A stretch of 35,000 nt of DNA from Symbiodinium natans (Eukaryota; Sar; Dinophyceae; Suessiales; Symbiodiniaceae): positions 1-35,000 of the forward strand of contig CAJNDS010002760.1 of NCBI GenBank assembly GCA_905221605.1, written 5' to 3'. Of the stretch, positions 19,261 through 28,189 are shown one piece after another. The translations under genes were made by a program, and so were the position numbers. The notes under the pieces are model-generated. The model was not told the DNA's origin. It saw only the letters and a program-made list of their open reading frames with translations, and did not search any database. How positions within the stretch are numbered: position 1 is the stretch's first letter; the number at the start of each line of letters is the position of its first letter.

Positions 19261-19949
19261 GTACTTTTCATGTGGGTTTTTGGCGTTGTGGCCTGAGTTC
19301 CATAATTTTGGGAAGTGTCTTTTACTGAGTATCTCTGCCCAATATGGAGTCTGCATGGGCTTGGGGTTTGGGGTTTAGGGTTAGGGGTTCAGTGCTTTGG
19401 GTGTCGGGTTTCGGGCTTGAAGCTGCATGAGCCTATACTTTGGTCGTCTACCCACGGTGGCTTCCGAAATTACGGGTACCTTATTGGGGTCCTTACTACA
19501 ACGGCAGCCTACTATTTGGCGATCTATATTGGGGTCCCCCCATGATCGTAAACCCTCACACTGCAGAATCCCGATTAAGGTATGTGGACCATCTACCTTT
19601 GAGGGCTCATTTGCCTACTGGTTAGTAGGGAAATGCGGGGATGAGGCACGCTGTAGAAGCCCTTTGAAGGTATAACGGGGCATAACAGGGTGTGTGTACA
19701 TGTATATAGAGGGGAGATAAGGTGCGGTACATTAATTCCCTGATTCCCTACTAGGACCAGCAGGCTCATTTCAAGGAGGGTTTAGGGTGTGAAGTTGGAC
19801 GGCCCCATCTTCGGTTGAACATCTAGTAGGCTGGCCATAAGCCCTTGTTGGGGCTCGTTTGGTCCCCTGGGGACAAAGCAGTAGCTAAGCCTTGTGAAGC
19901 CCCAACCCCCTGGCGTACCCTAAACCCTAAACCCTAAACCCTTTTACAG
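19261..19949. other. Non-coding stretch with a reverse copy of a palindromic element
   Basis: Contains TTTAGGG variants (19360-19390), one element of the GGGGTCCTTA family in reverse orientation (19464-19551), and unique sequence to a CCCTAAA tract at 19919-19941 that precedes the viral relic. No gene is seen. Confidence 0.45.
19464..19551 (-). mobile_element. Reverse copy of the GGGACCCC..GGTACCCG palindromic element
   Basis: CCGAAATTACGGGTACCTTA..GGGGTCCTTA.. resembles the reverse complement of 26960-27045. Short open frames across it are shadows of the repeat. Confidence 0.55.
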
Positions 19950-20300
19950 CATAGGGAAACTTAGACCTCAAGACATCTTGCGCATCGGGTATGCAAGCGA
20001 ATGCGGGACTTCGATGTGATGGCGTCGATGGACTTTGGATCGTTCGACGGGTCGTGCACGAAAGAGCACGAAAGAGATACGGGATATCATCGAAAACTCC
20101 ATCATCGTGGCGCTGATGAAAGAGGCCCATTGGCCTGGAGAAGGGCACAGGCGGGATTTGGCGTGATAGCGCCCTGGAGGCCGTCTGTAGCAAGTGCGTG
20201 ACTGCTACTGTCCGGGATATGATGTCCTCAACTACATCACGAACCTGTGCCTTTTCCTCGCGGCAATCAGCATTATGCTGTCCCAAACGGGCCCCATCCC
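19950..20300 (+). pseudogene. Endogenous fragment of a positive-strand RNA virus RNA-dependent RNA polymerase, frameshifted
   Basis: Polymerase motif A (D-x-x-x-x-D) reads MDFGSFDGS at 20028-20054. A motif B-like stretch, LNYITNLCLFLAA, lies at 20227-20265. About 66 codons separate them, a normal A-to-B distance. The copy is broken. A 10-base tandem duplication (20057-20066 = 20067-20076) shifts the frame just after motif A; the next frame (IIENSIIVALMKEAHW) ends at TGA 20164; the middle part continues in a third frame (SALEAVCSKCVTATV); motif B is again in the second frame. No motif C (GDD) is seen and the similarity ends in telomere-like repeats at about 20300. Endogenous polymerase pieces of dinoflagellate RNA viruses (Alvernaviridae-like) have been reported in Symbiodiniaceae. 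That assignment is my inference. The fragment cannot encode an active enzyme. Confidence 0.72.
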
Positions 20301-20962
20301 AAAAACCCAACTCCCAAAACCCTAAAAAGCACCTGAAGAACTTAAGGGCTGTAAACCCCACAATCCTGGAGCCCACGACCCTCAGGGCTTTAAGGCAGGA
20401 GGTTTAACCCCCCATACAACCCTTACATACACCTTTGACCGAAGTAGCCCCTGGATAGCCCCCAAAGAGCCCTCGAGGTCCCTCCGTTAGGCCCTTGAGA
20501 GTCCGACTCCCTGGGTTCCAAAATCCAACACCCTAAACCCCTACAAACCCCTAAAACCCTAAAACCCCTAAACCCCTAAGTTCCCCTAAGCCTCTAAACC
20601 CCAAACCCAACATAACTCACCCCAAAACCCAAAAACCTAACGCCCAACTTCTTAGAGCTTCAGCGCCCTAAGCCCCTAAACCCCTAAGACCCTAAAACCC
20701 TATAACCCTAGAACCCAACACCCAACACCCAACTTCTTAGAACCCAAGAGCCCAGAAGGTCTATATGGGCCATATTAGGGGGTCGATTCAGGGAACCGTA
20801 GGGGTACATCCTTAGGGGTCCGAGTATGACGCCAAAATCCCAAGTCCAACACCCTAAACCTTAAACCCTAAACCCTAAACCCTAAACCCTAAACCCTAAA
20901 CCCTAAACCTCCAAACCCAAATCCCAAAACACCAAACTTCTTAGAACTGAAGAGCCCAGAAG
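20301..20962. other. Telomere-like intron or spacer before the GTPase exons
   Basis: C-rich variants (CCCTAAAACC, CCCAACACC, CCCCTAAACCCCTAAG) at 20510-20730 and a perfect CCCTAAA tract at 20857-20908. The 31-base stretch preceding the exon at 20963 occurs once before, at 20731-20761. No coding exon was found. Confidence 0.5.
20857..20910 (-). repeat. CCCTAAA tract before the first GTPase exon
   Basis: Seven units; ends about 50 bases before the exon at 20963. Confidence 0.9.
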
Positions 20963-23900
20963 GTCGCACTGCCCGTGGAGCAGCAGTTTGCCTCCATCGG
21001 CGGCGTCATCAGCGACCCTAGGAGCGCATGTCCTGTGTTGAGCTCAGGGCTGAGGGTTTCGAGTTTAGGGTGTAGGGTTTAGGGTTATGTCGGGTTTAGG
21101 GCTTGGGGTTTGGGGTTTAGGGTTTAGGGCTTAGGGCTTAGGGTTTAGGGCGTTGTCATCAGAACCCTCTGAGATGTAGAGCTGCAAGCCGACCAGTCTT
21201 AAAGCTCTAGCTGGTTTTCCAGGCTTCTCCTCTGTCGTTGTCCTTCTGCTTTAGGGTGTAGGATTTAGGGCTGATGCTTAAGCGCGTGCAAATACGATCT
21301 CCAACCCCGAATGGCCTTCTCTACTGTCCGGTGTGCATGTACCTGCATTTTCCCTGAACCTTAGCCCCTAGAACCTTTCTAGCCTTTGGCACTGAAACCC
21401 TAGAAGCCCCAGTTGCTATAACAACAAATTAAAGCCTTAGAGCTTGTTTAAAGCCACGTGCTGGGTGTTTCTGTGCAGGACCAACAATTGCGATTGTCCA
21501 ACAGGGTTTCTACCAACAGCGGAGCAGAACTCCTCAACCCTAAGCCCTAAAACCCTAAAACCTAAAACCCTAAACCCTAAAACCCTAAAACCCTAAATCC
21601 CTAAACCCTAAAACCCTGACCCCTAAACCCGAAAACCCTACAACCCTAGGCCCTAAACCCTAAAGCCCAAAGCCATCCTAAACCTCTAAAGCCCTAAACC
21701 CTAAACCCTAAACCCTCAACCCTAAACCCTAGACCATCCTAACGCCCTAAAGCCCTAAACCCCTAAACCCTACACGGCCTGTTTTGCAGGAGCCCGGTTC
21801 CGGTGTCCGACACCCTCCAGGTGGGTTTAGGGTTTAGGGTTTAGGATTTAGGGTTTAGGGTTTAGGGTTTAGGGTGGAGACCTTGCGTCAAGTGATGGCT
21901 TCAACCCCTAAACAACCCTGGCAAACCCAAAAGGGTTTTAGGGTTCAAGGTTTTGGGGTTTAGGAAACCTAAACCCCAAAAACCCTTCAGGGTTTTCTGG
22001 CCACAAAGGCCTCAGAGCCAGAGCGTTACCCCTAAACCCTAACAGCTAATCTAGCCAAGCCCTAAACCCTAAATACCGAAGCCCTAAACCCCCAAGCCCT
22101 AAACCCTAGACCTAAACCCGAAACCCTAAACCCTAGACCCTAAACCCTAAACCCTAGACCCTAAGCCAGAAGCCTTCAGCCAGGTCCAGCTCCTCGTCTT
22201 CGACACCGAGGTGCCGCTGATGCGAGGCACCTCTTTTGGGTTTAGGGCTTATGGGGTTTAGGGTTTAGAGTTGATCACGTGATTCAGAGTCGGAGTCCTA
22301 GGGTTGCACCCCTAAAGGTTCCCCATAATTTTTCTCCGAATGTGGCCCTTATATTCCCTTAGAGAGTCTTGAAAACGGGGCCAGGGGTACAACCTTGGGT
22401 GTCCGAGGCAGAGTCCTATGAGGTCTACGGTTTACGGTTGAGGTTCCCGCGTAATCCCTTTTAAGCCCAACAGGGCACCCGTTTTAGGCTTACGGTGTGG
22501 ATTGCTCGCCATGGCTTTGGGGTGTTGGGCTTTGAGGGGGTTCACTGTTCAAACGGCTTCATGGGCTGGGGCTTAGGGTCTATAGTATTATAAGGTCTAG
22601 TTCTCTCTTTCTGTGGGGCTTAGGGTTTATAGGGTCTAGCTCTCTCTTTTTTTGTTGGGCTTAGGATTTATAGGGTCTAGTTCTCTCTTTTTGTTGTGGG
22701 GCTTGGGGTTTGTAGGGTCTAGTTCTCTCTTTTTTTGGGGTTGTGGGGTTTATAGGGTCTAGCTCTCTTTTTGTTGTGGTGTTTATAGGGTCTATTTAAT
22801 CTCTTCGTTTTTTTTTTTTTTGTTTGGAGGGGGGGGGGGTATGTCCAAGAACAGGGTTCAGTGTGAAGGGTTTACAGGGTTTGCAGGTCTTGTAGGGCTT
22901 ATAGGGTTTGTAGGGCTGTTAGGGTCAAGGGGCTAAAGGAGGGACCCTTGCATGAGACCTTAGGGGTTATTTGGGGGTTATATAGGGACTGCTTAGGTAC
23001 AACAGGGACTTTATAAAGTTTATCTAAGGGGTATTTAGGGGAAGAAGATGAGAAGGGTCCCTTCAAGGGAGTCCCTCCTTGTAGTCCCGAAGGGTTTATA
23101 GGGCCCTCGTGTTGTGAGCTGCTTCGAGGTGCTCAGCTGATGTGCTACCTGCACACCGAGACGCTCACAGCAACGCCCCTCGCCCGAAGAAGGATAGGGC
23201 TTCGAGATGGTTCCTGCGAGGGTTTTTGGGCTTAGGGCTTGTAGGGTTTGCGGGGTTTGCAGGATTTGTAGGGTTTGTAGGGTTTGTAGGGTTTGCAAAG
23301 TCTGTAGGGTTTGTAGGGTTTGTAGGTTTTGTAGGCTTTGTAGGGTTTGCAGGTTTTGTAGGCTTTGTAGGGTTTGCAGGGTTTGTAGGGCTTGTAGGGT
23401 TCAGGGTTTCGAATTTAGGGCTGTTGTAGTCCCAGAGCGCTTGTACTCATATTGCGTGAGACAGGCACAACATTGGAGCCTGTGGGCAGGCGATAGGGCA
23501 CCCTAAACCCTAAACCCTAAACCGTAAACCCCAAACCCTAAACCCTAAACCCTAAACCCTAAACCCCAAACCCCAAACCCCAAACCCTAAACCCTAAACC
23601 CTATACCCTATACCCTATAAACCCTAAACCCTATAATCCCTAAACCCTCTGGTCTTGCTGCAGTGAGGCTCGTGCGGCTGGAGAAGCTGATCGTGAAGGG
23701 CGAGCCACAGGAGCGAAGGCCCAGCATCTCGGGACCTTAGTCAGGGCTTAGGGGTTTTGGGTTTAGGGTTTAGGGTTTAGGGTTAGGGTTTTTTGGTCTA
23801 GGGTTTAGGGCTCAGGGCTTAGGGTCAGGCATTTGGGCGGCTTGGGGTTTAGGCATGTGGGGTTTTATGGGTTTCGGGTTTAGGGGGCTTAGATGTCGGG

Positions 23901-26583
23901 GTTCATAAGGCACGGGGGGTAGCTCAAAGTCGGGCCGCAGGGTCAGGAGTACAGTAACATGGGGGCCTGAGTAATTAGAATAGGGTTTTGGGGGCTACTA
24001 TAGTATAATTACCAAGAGGCCATAAGGGACTATTGTTAGTTTCCGACCCCTATATTAGCTTGTCTTAAGATGCTTTTATAGCATGTACGATCAACCCAAC
24101 ACCTCATCCAAATCTTGACTTCGGGAAGCCCTAAACCTGAACCCTGAACCCTGAACCCTAAACCCTAAACCCTAAACCCTAAACCCGCTCCAGGCCCAAA
24201 TGTCTGGTCAAGGGCAACAACGCCATCGTCTGGCTGCAGGTCAGCCAGAAGGTGCGGCGCCCACACGCGCGGGTGTGGGGGGTTTAGGGTTTAGGGTTTA
24301 GGGTTTAGGGTTTGGGGTTTAGGCTTCAGGGCTTTCCAGGATTTAGGACGACGGGGTTTAGGGCTTAGGGTTTTGTAGGGATTAGGGTTTTGGGTTTAGG
24401 GAGATGTGGGTTCTCCTAAACCACCCTCTTGAAAGCAGATTCAGGGGTCCGAATTTTTTTGGATATGTACGCCCAAGACCCCGAAAAACCTTGCAAGTAT
24501 CCAGCATAAACCTCGAACAACTGGGGCCGCACAAGAACGCGCACGGGCGAAGCGCAAGAGGAACTGCAAGAGCAGCAGCATTCGAAGAAAGAACAACCCC
24601 CCCATATGGGGTTTAGGGTTTTAGGGCTTAGCAAGAAGGGTGTAGGGGTTTAGGCTTGAGGGATACGGATATAGGGTTGTAGGGTTATAGGGTTGAAGGG
24701 CTAAGGGTTTGGGGGTTGAGGGTTTAGGGTGTGGAGTTCCAGAGTTAGGGCTTGTGGGCCTGTGCGGATAGGGGGCTGGTGAAGATTGGGTGTCGTTGGG
24801 GGGCAGTGGGGCGGGGGGGGCGGGGGGGGGGGGATACGGGTCTTCCGGGAAGTGTGCTTGCTTGAGATCGCAAGGAACTTAGTTTTTTCGGCTATAAGTC
24901 AGGCTTGACTCCGGACCACCCAACCTGCCCCAACCTTTGTGTACTTGCATCTTGTAACTTGTAATCCCACCCATGAGCTACTTGCTGAAATCCCTGAGCC
25001 CCCTCCAAATCATGTTTTAAGTATCAAGCCGGAAACCCCGAATCCTGAAGTATCGAGTTCGCCCAACAAAATGGTTTTGGGCCTCGGGCAGGTCCTAGCG
25101 AGGCCTGAAACTCAGCTGCCTTGTGAGGTCTGAAAAGGCCTCCTCCCTCGTGACAAGTGTTCAGTCCTGCCGAAACCCTAAACCCTAAACCCTAAACCCT
25201 AAACCCTAAACCCTAAACCCTAAACCTTAAACCTTCAACTCCAGACTATGTCGAGGACTATGTATTTGGTCGCCTCTCGCAACTCAACAACCCTGGAGTC
25301 CGAAATCCTGGAGATCAAAAGCCCGATGAGTTGGGATGTTCCCCTTGTACGAATCGTCCTTGATAGGGTTTAGGGTTTAGGGTTTAGGGTTTAGGGTTTA
25401 GAGTTTAGAGTTGGGATGTTAGGGATTCTGACAGGGGGGTTTAGTGTTTAGGGTACTATAATCCCCATCAAGGACTGTTAGTATAAGGGGGGAACATCCC
25501 AGCTACCATTTTCACATCTTACTAAGTCTATAAACACTACCAACCCTAAAGCCCCATGAATAGACCCCGAACCCTGTATAAACCTTATCAAGAACACCCT
25601 AGACCCCAAAACCCTAAATCCCTCAAACTTCGTAACACCTGAGCTCTAAAGCCCCAAACCCGAACCAGAATCCCTAACGCCCTCAAGCCTAAAACTCCTA
25701 AACCCGAACCAGAATCCCCAACACCCTCCCGCCTAAAAACACCCTAAACCCGAACCAGAAATCCCTAATACCCCTAAACCCTAAACCCCAAACCCCAAAC
25801 CCCAAACCCTAAACCCTAAACCCTAAACCCCAAACCCCAAACCCCAAACCCTAAACCCTAAACCCGAAACACGACAACCCCTCGCCAGGTCTGCGTCGAA
25901 CCGAAGCCGCCGGCTCCCGCTGTCGCGACGCCGCGCGGAGCTCGGCCACAGCTACTCTCGGTTTTGGGGGGCTAATATGGTAGACCTTATATGGGGCTTA
26001 GGGTTTAGGGTTTAGGGTTTTGGGGTTCAGGATTTAGGGCTTGGTGCTTATAACTTGGTCATAGCGGGGCAACAGTTTACAGTTTTAACGGTACTGAACC
26101 TCAATAAGGAATAGAATTTTTAAGCTTTTGGTACTATCCACACCATGAACTAGTGACCAACTGAACCCTACTTGGAGGTTCATGGCGAACCCTAAACCCT
26201 AAACCCTAAACCCTAAAACCTAAACCCTAAACCCTAAACCCTAATGGGTAACCCTAAACCCACTTATGACGAAGTCGTGGCAGGGGGGTGGCAGCCGCAC
26301 CTGCGAGGCTAGCCCTGGAACCTTTCACGGCCAGTCTTTAGGGTTTAGGGTTTAGGGGTTAGGGTTTAGGGTTACGTTTTAGGGTTTCGGGTTTAGGGTT
26401 TAGCATCCATATACCTTAACAAGGATTAGAATAGCATCGGGTATGGACACCCCAATTATAGGGTTCATGTGGGCCCCAAGGTTTGGCAGCATGTCACCAA
26501 GTTTGCACCGACGGCCGCGATCTTGGGTTCTCCATCCCTCGCGACGTGCATCGCGGACGCCCCGATGGCCCACGGCATCGAAG
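20963..26583 (+). CDS. EF1A-like translational GTPase of the HBS1/eRF3 group, C-terminal half in small exons
   Basis: HBS1 (ribosome rescue with Pelota) and eRF3 (termination with eRF1) share domains II and III with EF1A. Well-supported exons: 20963-21021, 21790-21820, 22184-22226, 23129-23185 (or 23188), 23664-23718, 24194-24251. All junctions agree in phase. The joined product reads GGVISDPRSPVPVSDTLQ (family 'G.VLCDP..P'), VQLLVFDTEVPLMRGAQL (family 'I.IF..EIPI..G', HBS1-like), CYLHTETLTAT (family 'LH.HT'), then RRPKCLVKGNNAIVWLQV (family 'RP.CLTKGQ.ALVEL', nearer HBS1 than EF1A). Donors are GA, GT, GC, GA, GC and GT. Weaker following exons: 25889-25960 (VCVEPKPPAPAV...), 26284-26333 (ARLALEPFTA, family 'LEPF'), 26490-26583. 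The G domain is not found; it must lie upstream, in undetected exons, or be lost. Most introns carry TTTAGGG at the 5' end and CCCTAAA at the 3' end. Confidence 0.75.
21058..21151 (+). repeat. TTTAGGG tract after the first GTPase exon
   Basis: Units mixed with CTTAGGG and TTTGGGG, starting about 35 bases after the GA donor at 21022. Inverted partner: 21535-21776. Confidence 0.85.
21535..21776 (-). repeat. CCCTAAA / CCCTAAAA tract
   Basis: More than twenty imperfect units ending 13 bases before the exon at 21790. Confidence 0.9.
21823..21875 (+). repeat. TTTAGGG tract after the second GTPase exon
   Basis: The donor reads GTGGGTTTAGGG, so the repeat starts inside the donor. About seven units. 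Confidence 0.9.
22060..22168 (-). repeat. CCCTAAA tract before the third GTPase exon
   Basis: Units with CCCTAGA and CCCGAAA variants, ending about 15 bases before the exon at 22184. Confidence 0.85.
22290..22415. mobile_element. Palindromic element, GTACCCCTAAAGGTTCCCC family
   Basis: GGTTGCACCCCTAAAGGTTC at the left, GGGGTACAACCTTGGGTGTC at the right. Similar copies at 27768-27895 and 31268-31420. Confidence 0.55.
22583..22800 (+). repeat. Tandem GGGTCTAGTTCTCTCTTTTTGT repeat
   Basis: Five imperfect units of about 45-55 bases, each joining a GGGCTTAGGGTTTATA segment to TCTCTCTTTTT. Intronic. Confidence 0.75.
23227..23402 (+). repeat. TTTGTAGGG nine-base variant array
   Basis: About eighteen units of TTTG(T/C)AGG(G/C), a nine-base relative of TTTAGGG, in the first part of the intron after the exon 23129-23185. 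The open frame VGFVGFAGF... is a by-product. Confidence 0.85.
23503..23649 (-). repeat. CCCTAAA tract with CCCCAAA and CCCTATA blocks
   Basis: About twenty units, ending about 14 bases before the exon at 23664. Confidence 0.9.
23757..23830 (+). repeat. TTTAGGG tract
   Basis: Imperfect units starting about 38 bases after the GC donor at 23719. Inverted partner: 24132-24186. Confidence 0.85.
24132..24186 (-). repeat. CCCTGAA / CCCTAAA tract
   Basis: Seven units ending eight bases before the exon at 24194. Confidence 0.9.
24281..24330 (+). repeat. TTTAGGG tract after the sixth GTPase exon
   Basis: About six units starting 30 bases after the GT donor at 24252. Confidence 0.9.
25174..25232 (-). 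repeat. CCCTAAA tract
   Basis: Eight units in mid-intron. Confidence 0.9.
25333..25500. mobile_element. Palindromic element of the ACTAACAGTCCTT family with a TTTAGGG tract in its loop
   Basis: Arms GGGATGTTCCCCTTGTACGA and GTATAAGGGGGGAACATCCC match the element at 18684-18780. The loop is replaced by about five TTTAGGG units (25369-25402) and degenerate repeats. Confidence 0.72.
25762..25868 (-). repeat. CCCTAAA / CCCCAAA tract
   Basis: About fifteen units in alternating blocks, ending 20 bases before the exon-like piece at 25889. Confidence 0.9.
26189..26265 (-). repeat. CCCTAAA tract
   Basis: About nine units before the exon-like piece at 26284. Its inverted partner is the short TTTAGGG tract at 25998-26020. 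Confidence 0.88.
26336..26403 (+). repeat. TTTAGGG tract
   Basis: About nine imperfect units starting right after the GT at 26334. Confidence 0.88.
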
Positions 26584-26640
26584 GGTTTAGGGTTTGGGAT
26601 TTAGGGTTTTGGGTTAGGGTTTAGGGTTTAGGGTTTAGGT
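26584..26640 (+). repeat. TTTAGGG tract
   Basis: About seven imperfect units directly after the candidate exon ending at 26583. Confidence 0.88.
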
Positions 26641-26933
26641 CCTGGGCACGGCCATCGAGCCATGTGGCGCGCAACGTCCACGTGCTTCAACTGGTGGGTT
26701 CAGAAAGTTGCAATGTCCCAGAATATCTCCCGCAATATCCCTGAAGGAACATTCCAGAATTCCATAAACGAGTCCTTCCCTGAATCATATAAAGAACATT
26801 CCTTAAATTGCAATAAGTATCCCACCACGATTTGGGGAATATTCCCGAGTTGAGGGGATGCTGGCAGTTTGGGAACGGCTCCCTGGTGGAGATTTTTTGC
26901 CCGCATGAAACAAGGCGTGGCTTATGTCGGGAG

Positions 26934-27050
26934 TTTACGAGAATAAGGGACCCCTTTTGTAAGGGGGCCCCTATTTTAATAGACCCCCCAAAGAGTAGGA
27001 TTCCCTTACAATAAGGACCCCAAGAGGTACCCGAATTTCGGAAACTCCCA
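26934..27050. mobile_element. Palindromic element, GGGAGTTTACGAGAATAAGG type
   Basis: The left end GGGAGTTTACGAGAAT pairs with the right end ATTTCGGAAACTCCC. Inner AAGGGACCCC and GGACCCCAAG arms are present. Related to 19464-19551 (reverse) and 30712-30815. Confidence 0.65.
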
Positions 27051-27562
27051 TATTTGCTTTGATTGATGGGTGAGTGTATATATGGCCAATTTAGTGAGGG
27101 AGCCTTTTGGGTGTTACTAGTACTCACAGCCCTTATGTAGTGACTGTAGCACATTCAAGAATGGTTGAGGCTTCGTGGGCTCGGGAGTTTAGGTTCAGTT
27201 TTTTTTCCGGGGGTTTAGGGTATTTTTTTTTTTTTTTGGGGGGGGGGGGGGGGGTCATGGTTTAGGGGTTTAAGGGTGTGACTTTTTGGGGATTTAGGGT
27301 TTCGGAAATTTCGGGGTCATATGGCCTCACGATGAACCCCGATCTGTGTAGAACCTCGAGGCTCAGTCGCTTTGTACTCCGAGATCGCGGTCGTACGGCA
27401 GGGGCCCCTTCTACCATGCGTTTAGGATGCAAGGTTAAGTTTTTTGTGGAGCACGAAAAACGATAGATCCCCCCCGCAGACCTGACGTACGCCCACGCCA
27501 GGGTGCCAAGTCGAGTGGGCATCGGACCTTTTGAACCCTAAACCGGACTATAAGCCCCTTTA

Positions 27563-27672
27563 TCTAGGACCCGGAGTAGGCCCGTATTCCCTTTATTACG
27601 GGTTTATGTTCTCTTTTAAGCCCCTTGAAACCGAAAGGGTACCCTTTTTGTTCCTAGGTTACTCCTGGGTCT
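27563..27672. mobile_element. Palindromic element, CTAGGACCC..GGGTCTAG type
   Basis: The left end CTAGGACCCGGAGTAGGCCC pairs with the right end GGTTACTCCTGGGTCTAG. Inner arm AAAGGGTACCCTTTTTG. A relative of the CCCAGTAGTACCC family. Confidence 0.7.
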
Positions 27673-27767
27673 AGTTATTCAAGTACATGAGCGCCCCCTA
27701 AACCTCACGTTGAACCCTTTAAACCCTAAGCCGTATCAACCCCTGTAGTGCCGGGCTCGTCGCCGAT

Positions 27768-27895
27768 GAAGGCTCGTACCCCTAAGGTTGTACCCCTGGG
27801 TTGTACCCTAAGGTTGTACCCCTAAAGGTTCCCCTTAATACACTCCTAAAAGGGCCCTTATACTACCTTAAGGACAGTCAGAAAGGGTCCCCAAA
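27768..27895. mobile_element. GTACCCCTAAGGTT element
   Basis: GTTGTACCCCTAAAGGTTCC, AAAGGGCCCTTATACTACCT and AAGGACAGTCAGAAAGGGTC match the layout of 22290-22415 and 31268-31420. The left end is duplicated (CCTAAGGTTGTACCCC twice). Confidence 0.5.
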
Positions 27896-28038
27896 ACCCA
27901 AACCCTTAGCCCTTAGCCCTAGAAAGCGAGCATGATCCCTCAACCTAAACCCCCCGAAGCCCAAAAACCGATGGGCGCAGAAAATTGCTGGAGGGGCCGC
28001 CAAAAACCTTCAATCCAGCAACCCAGGGATGCACCGGG

Positions 28039-28093
28039 TTTAGGGTTTAGGGTTTAGGGTTTAGGGTTTAGGGTTTAGGGTTTAGGGTTTAGG
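28039..28093 (+). repeat. TTTAGGG tract
   Basis: Eight perfect units. Confidence 0.9.
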
Positions 28094-28189
28094 ATCCGTC
28101 GCCTGCCCTCAACCCGAAACCCTCAAACCTCAAGCCCTGAAGCCCTGAGATCCGAGGGCCTGACTCGACCACCCCGCAGTTGAGGAGCA

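Noticed and set aside
21479-21505. Exon-like DQQLRLSNR with a good CTGTGCAG acceptor and GT donor
   Set aside because: Its inclusion would interrupt the phase-matched join from 21021 to 21790, which gives the conserved DPRSPVPV stretch. It may be an alternative exon.
23142-23506. Repeat protein VGFVGFAGF
   Set aside because: Translation of the TTTGTAGGG array.
26687-27154. 155-codon minus-strand frame
   Set aside because: It overlaps a palindromic element and has no family-like sequence.
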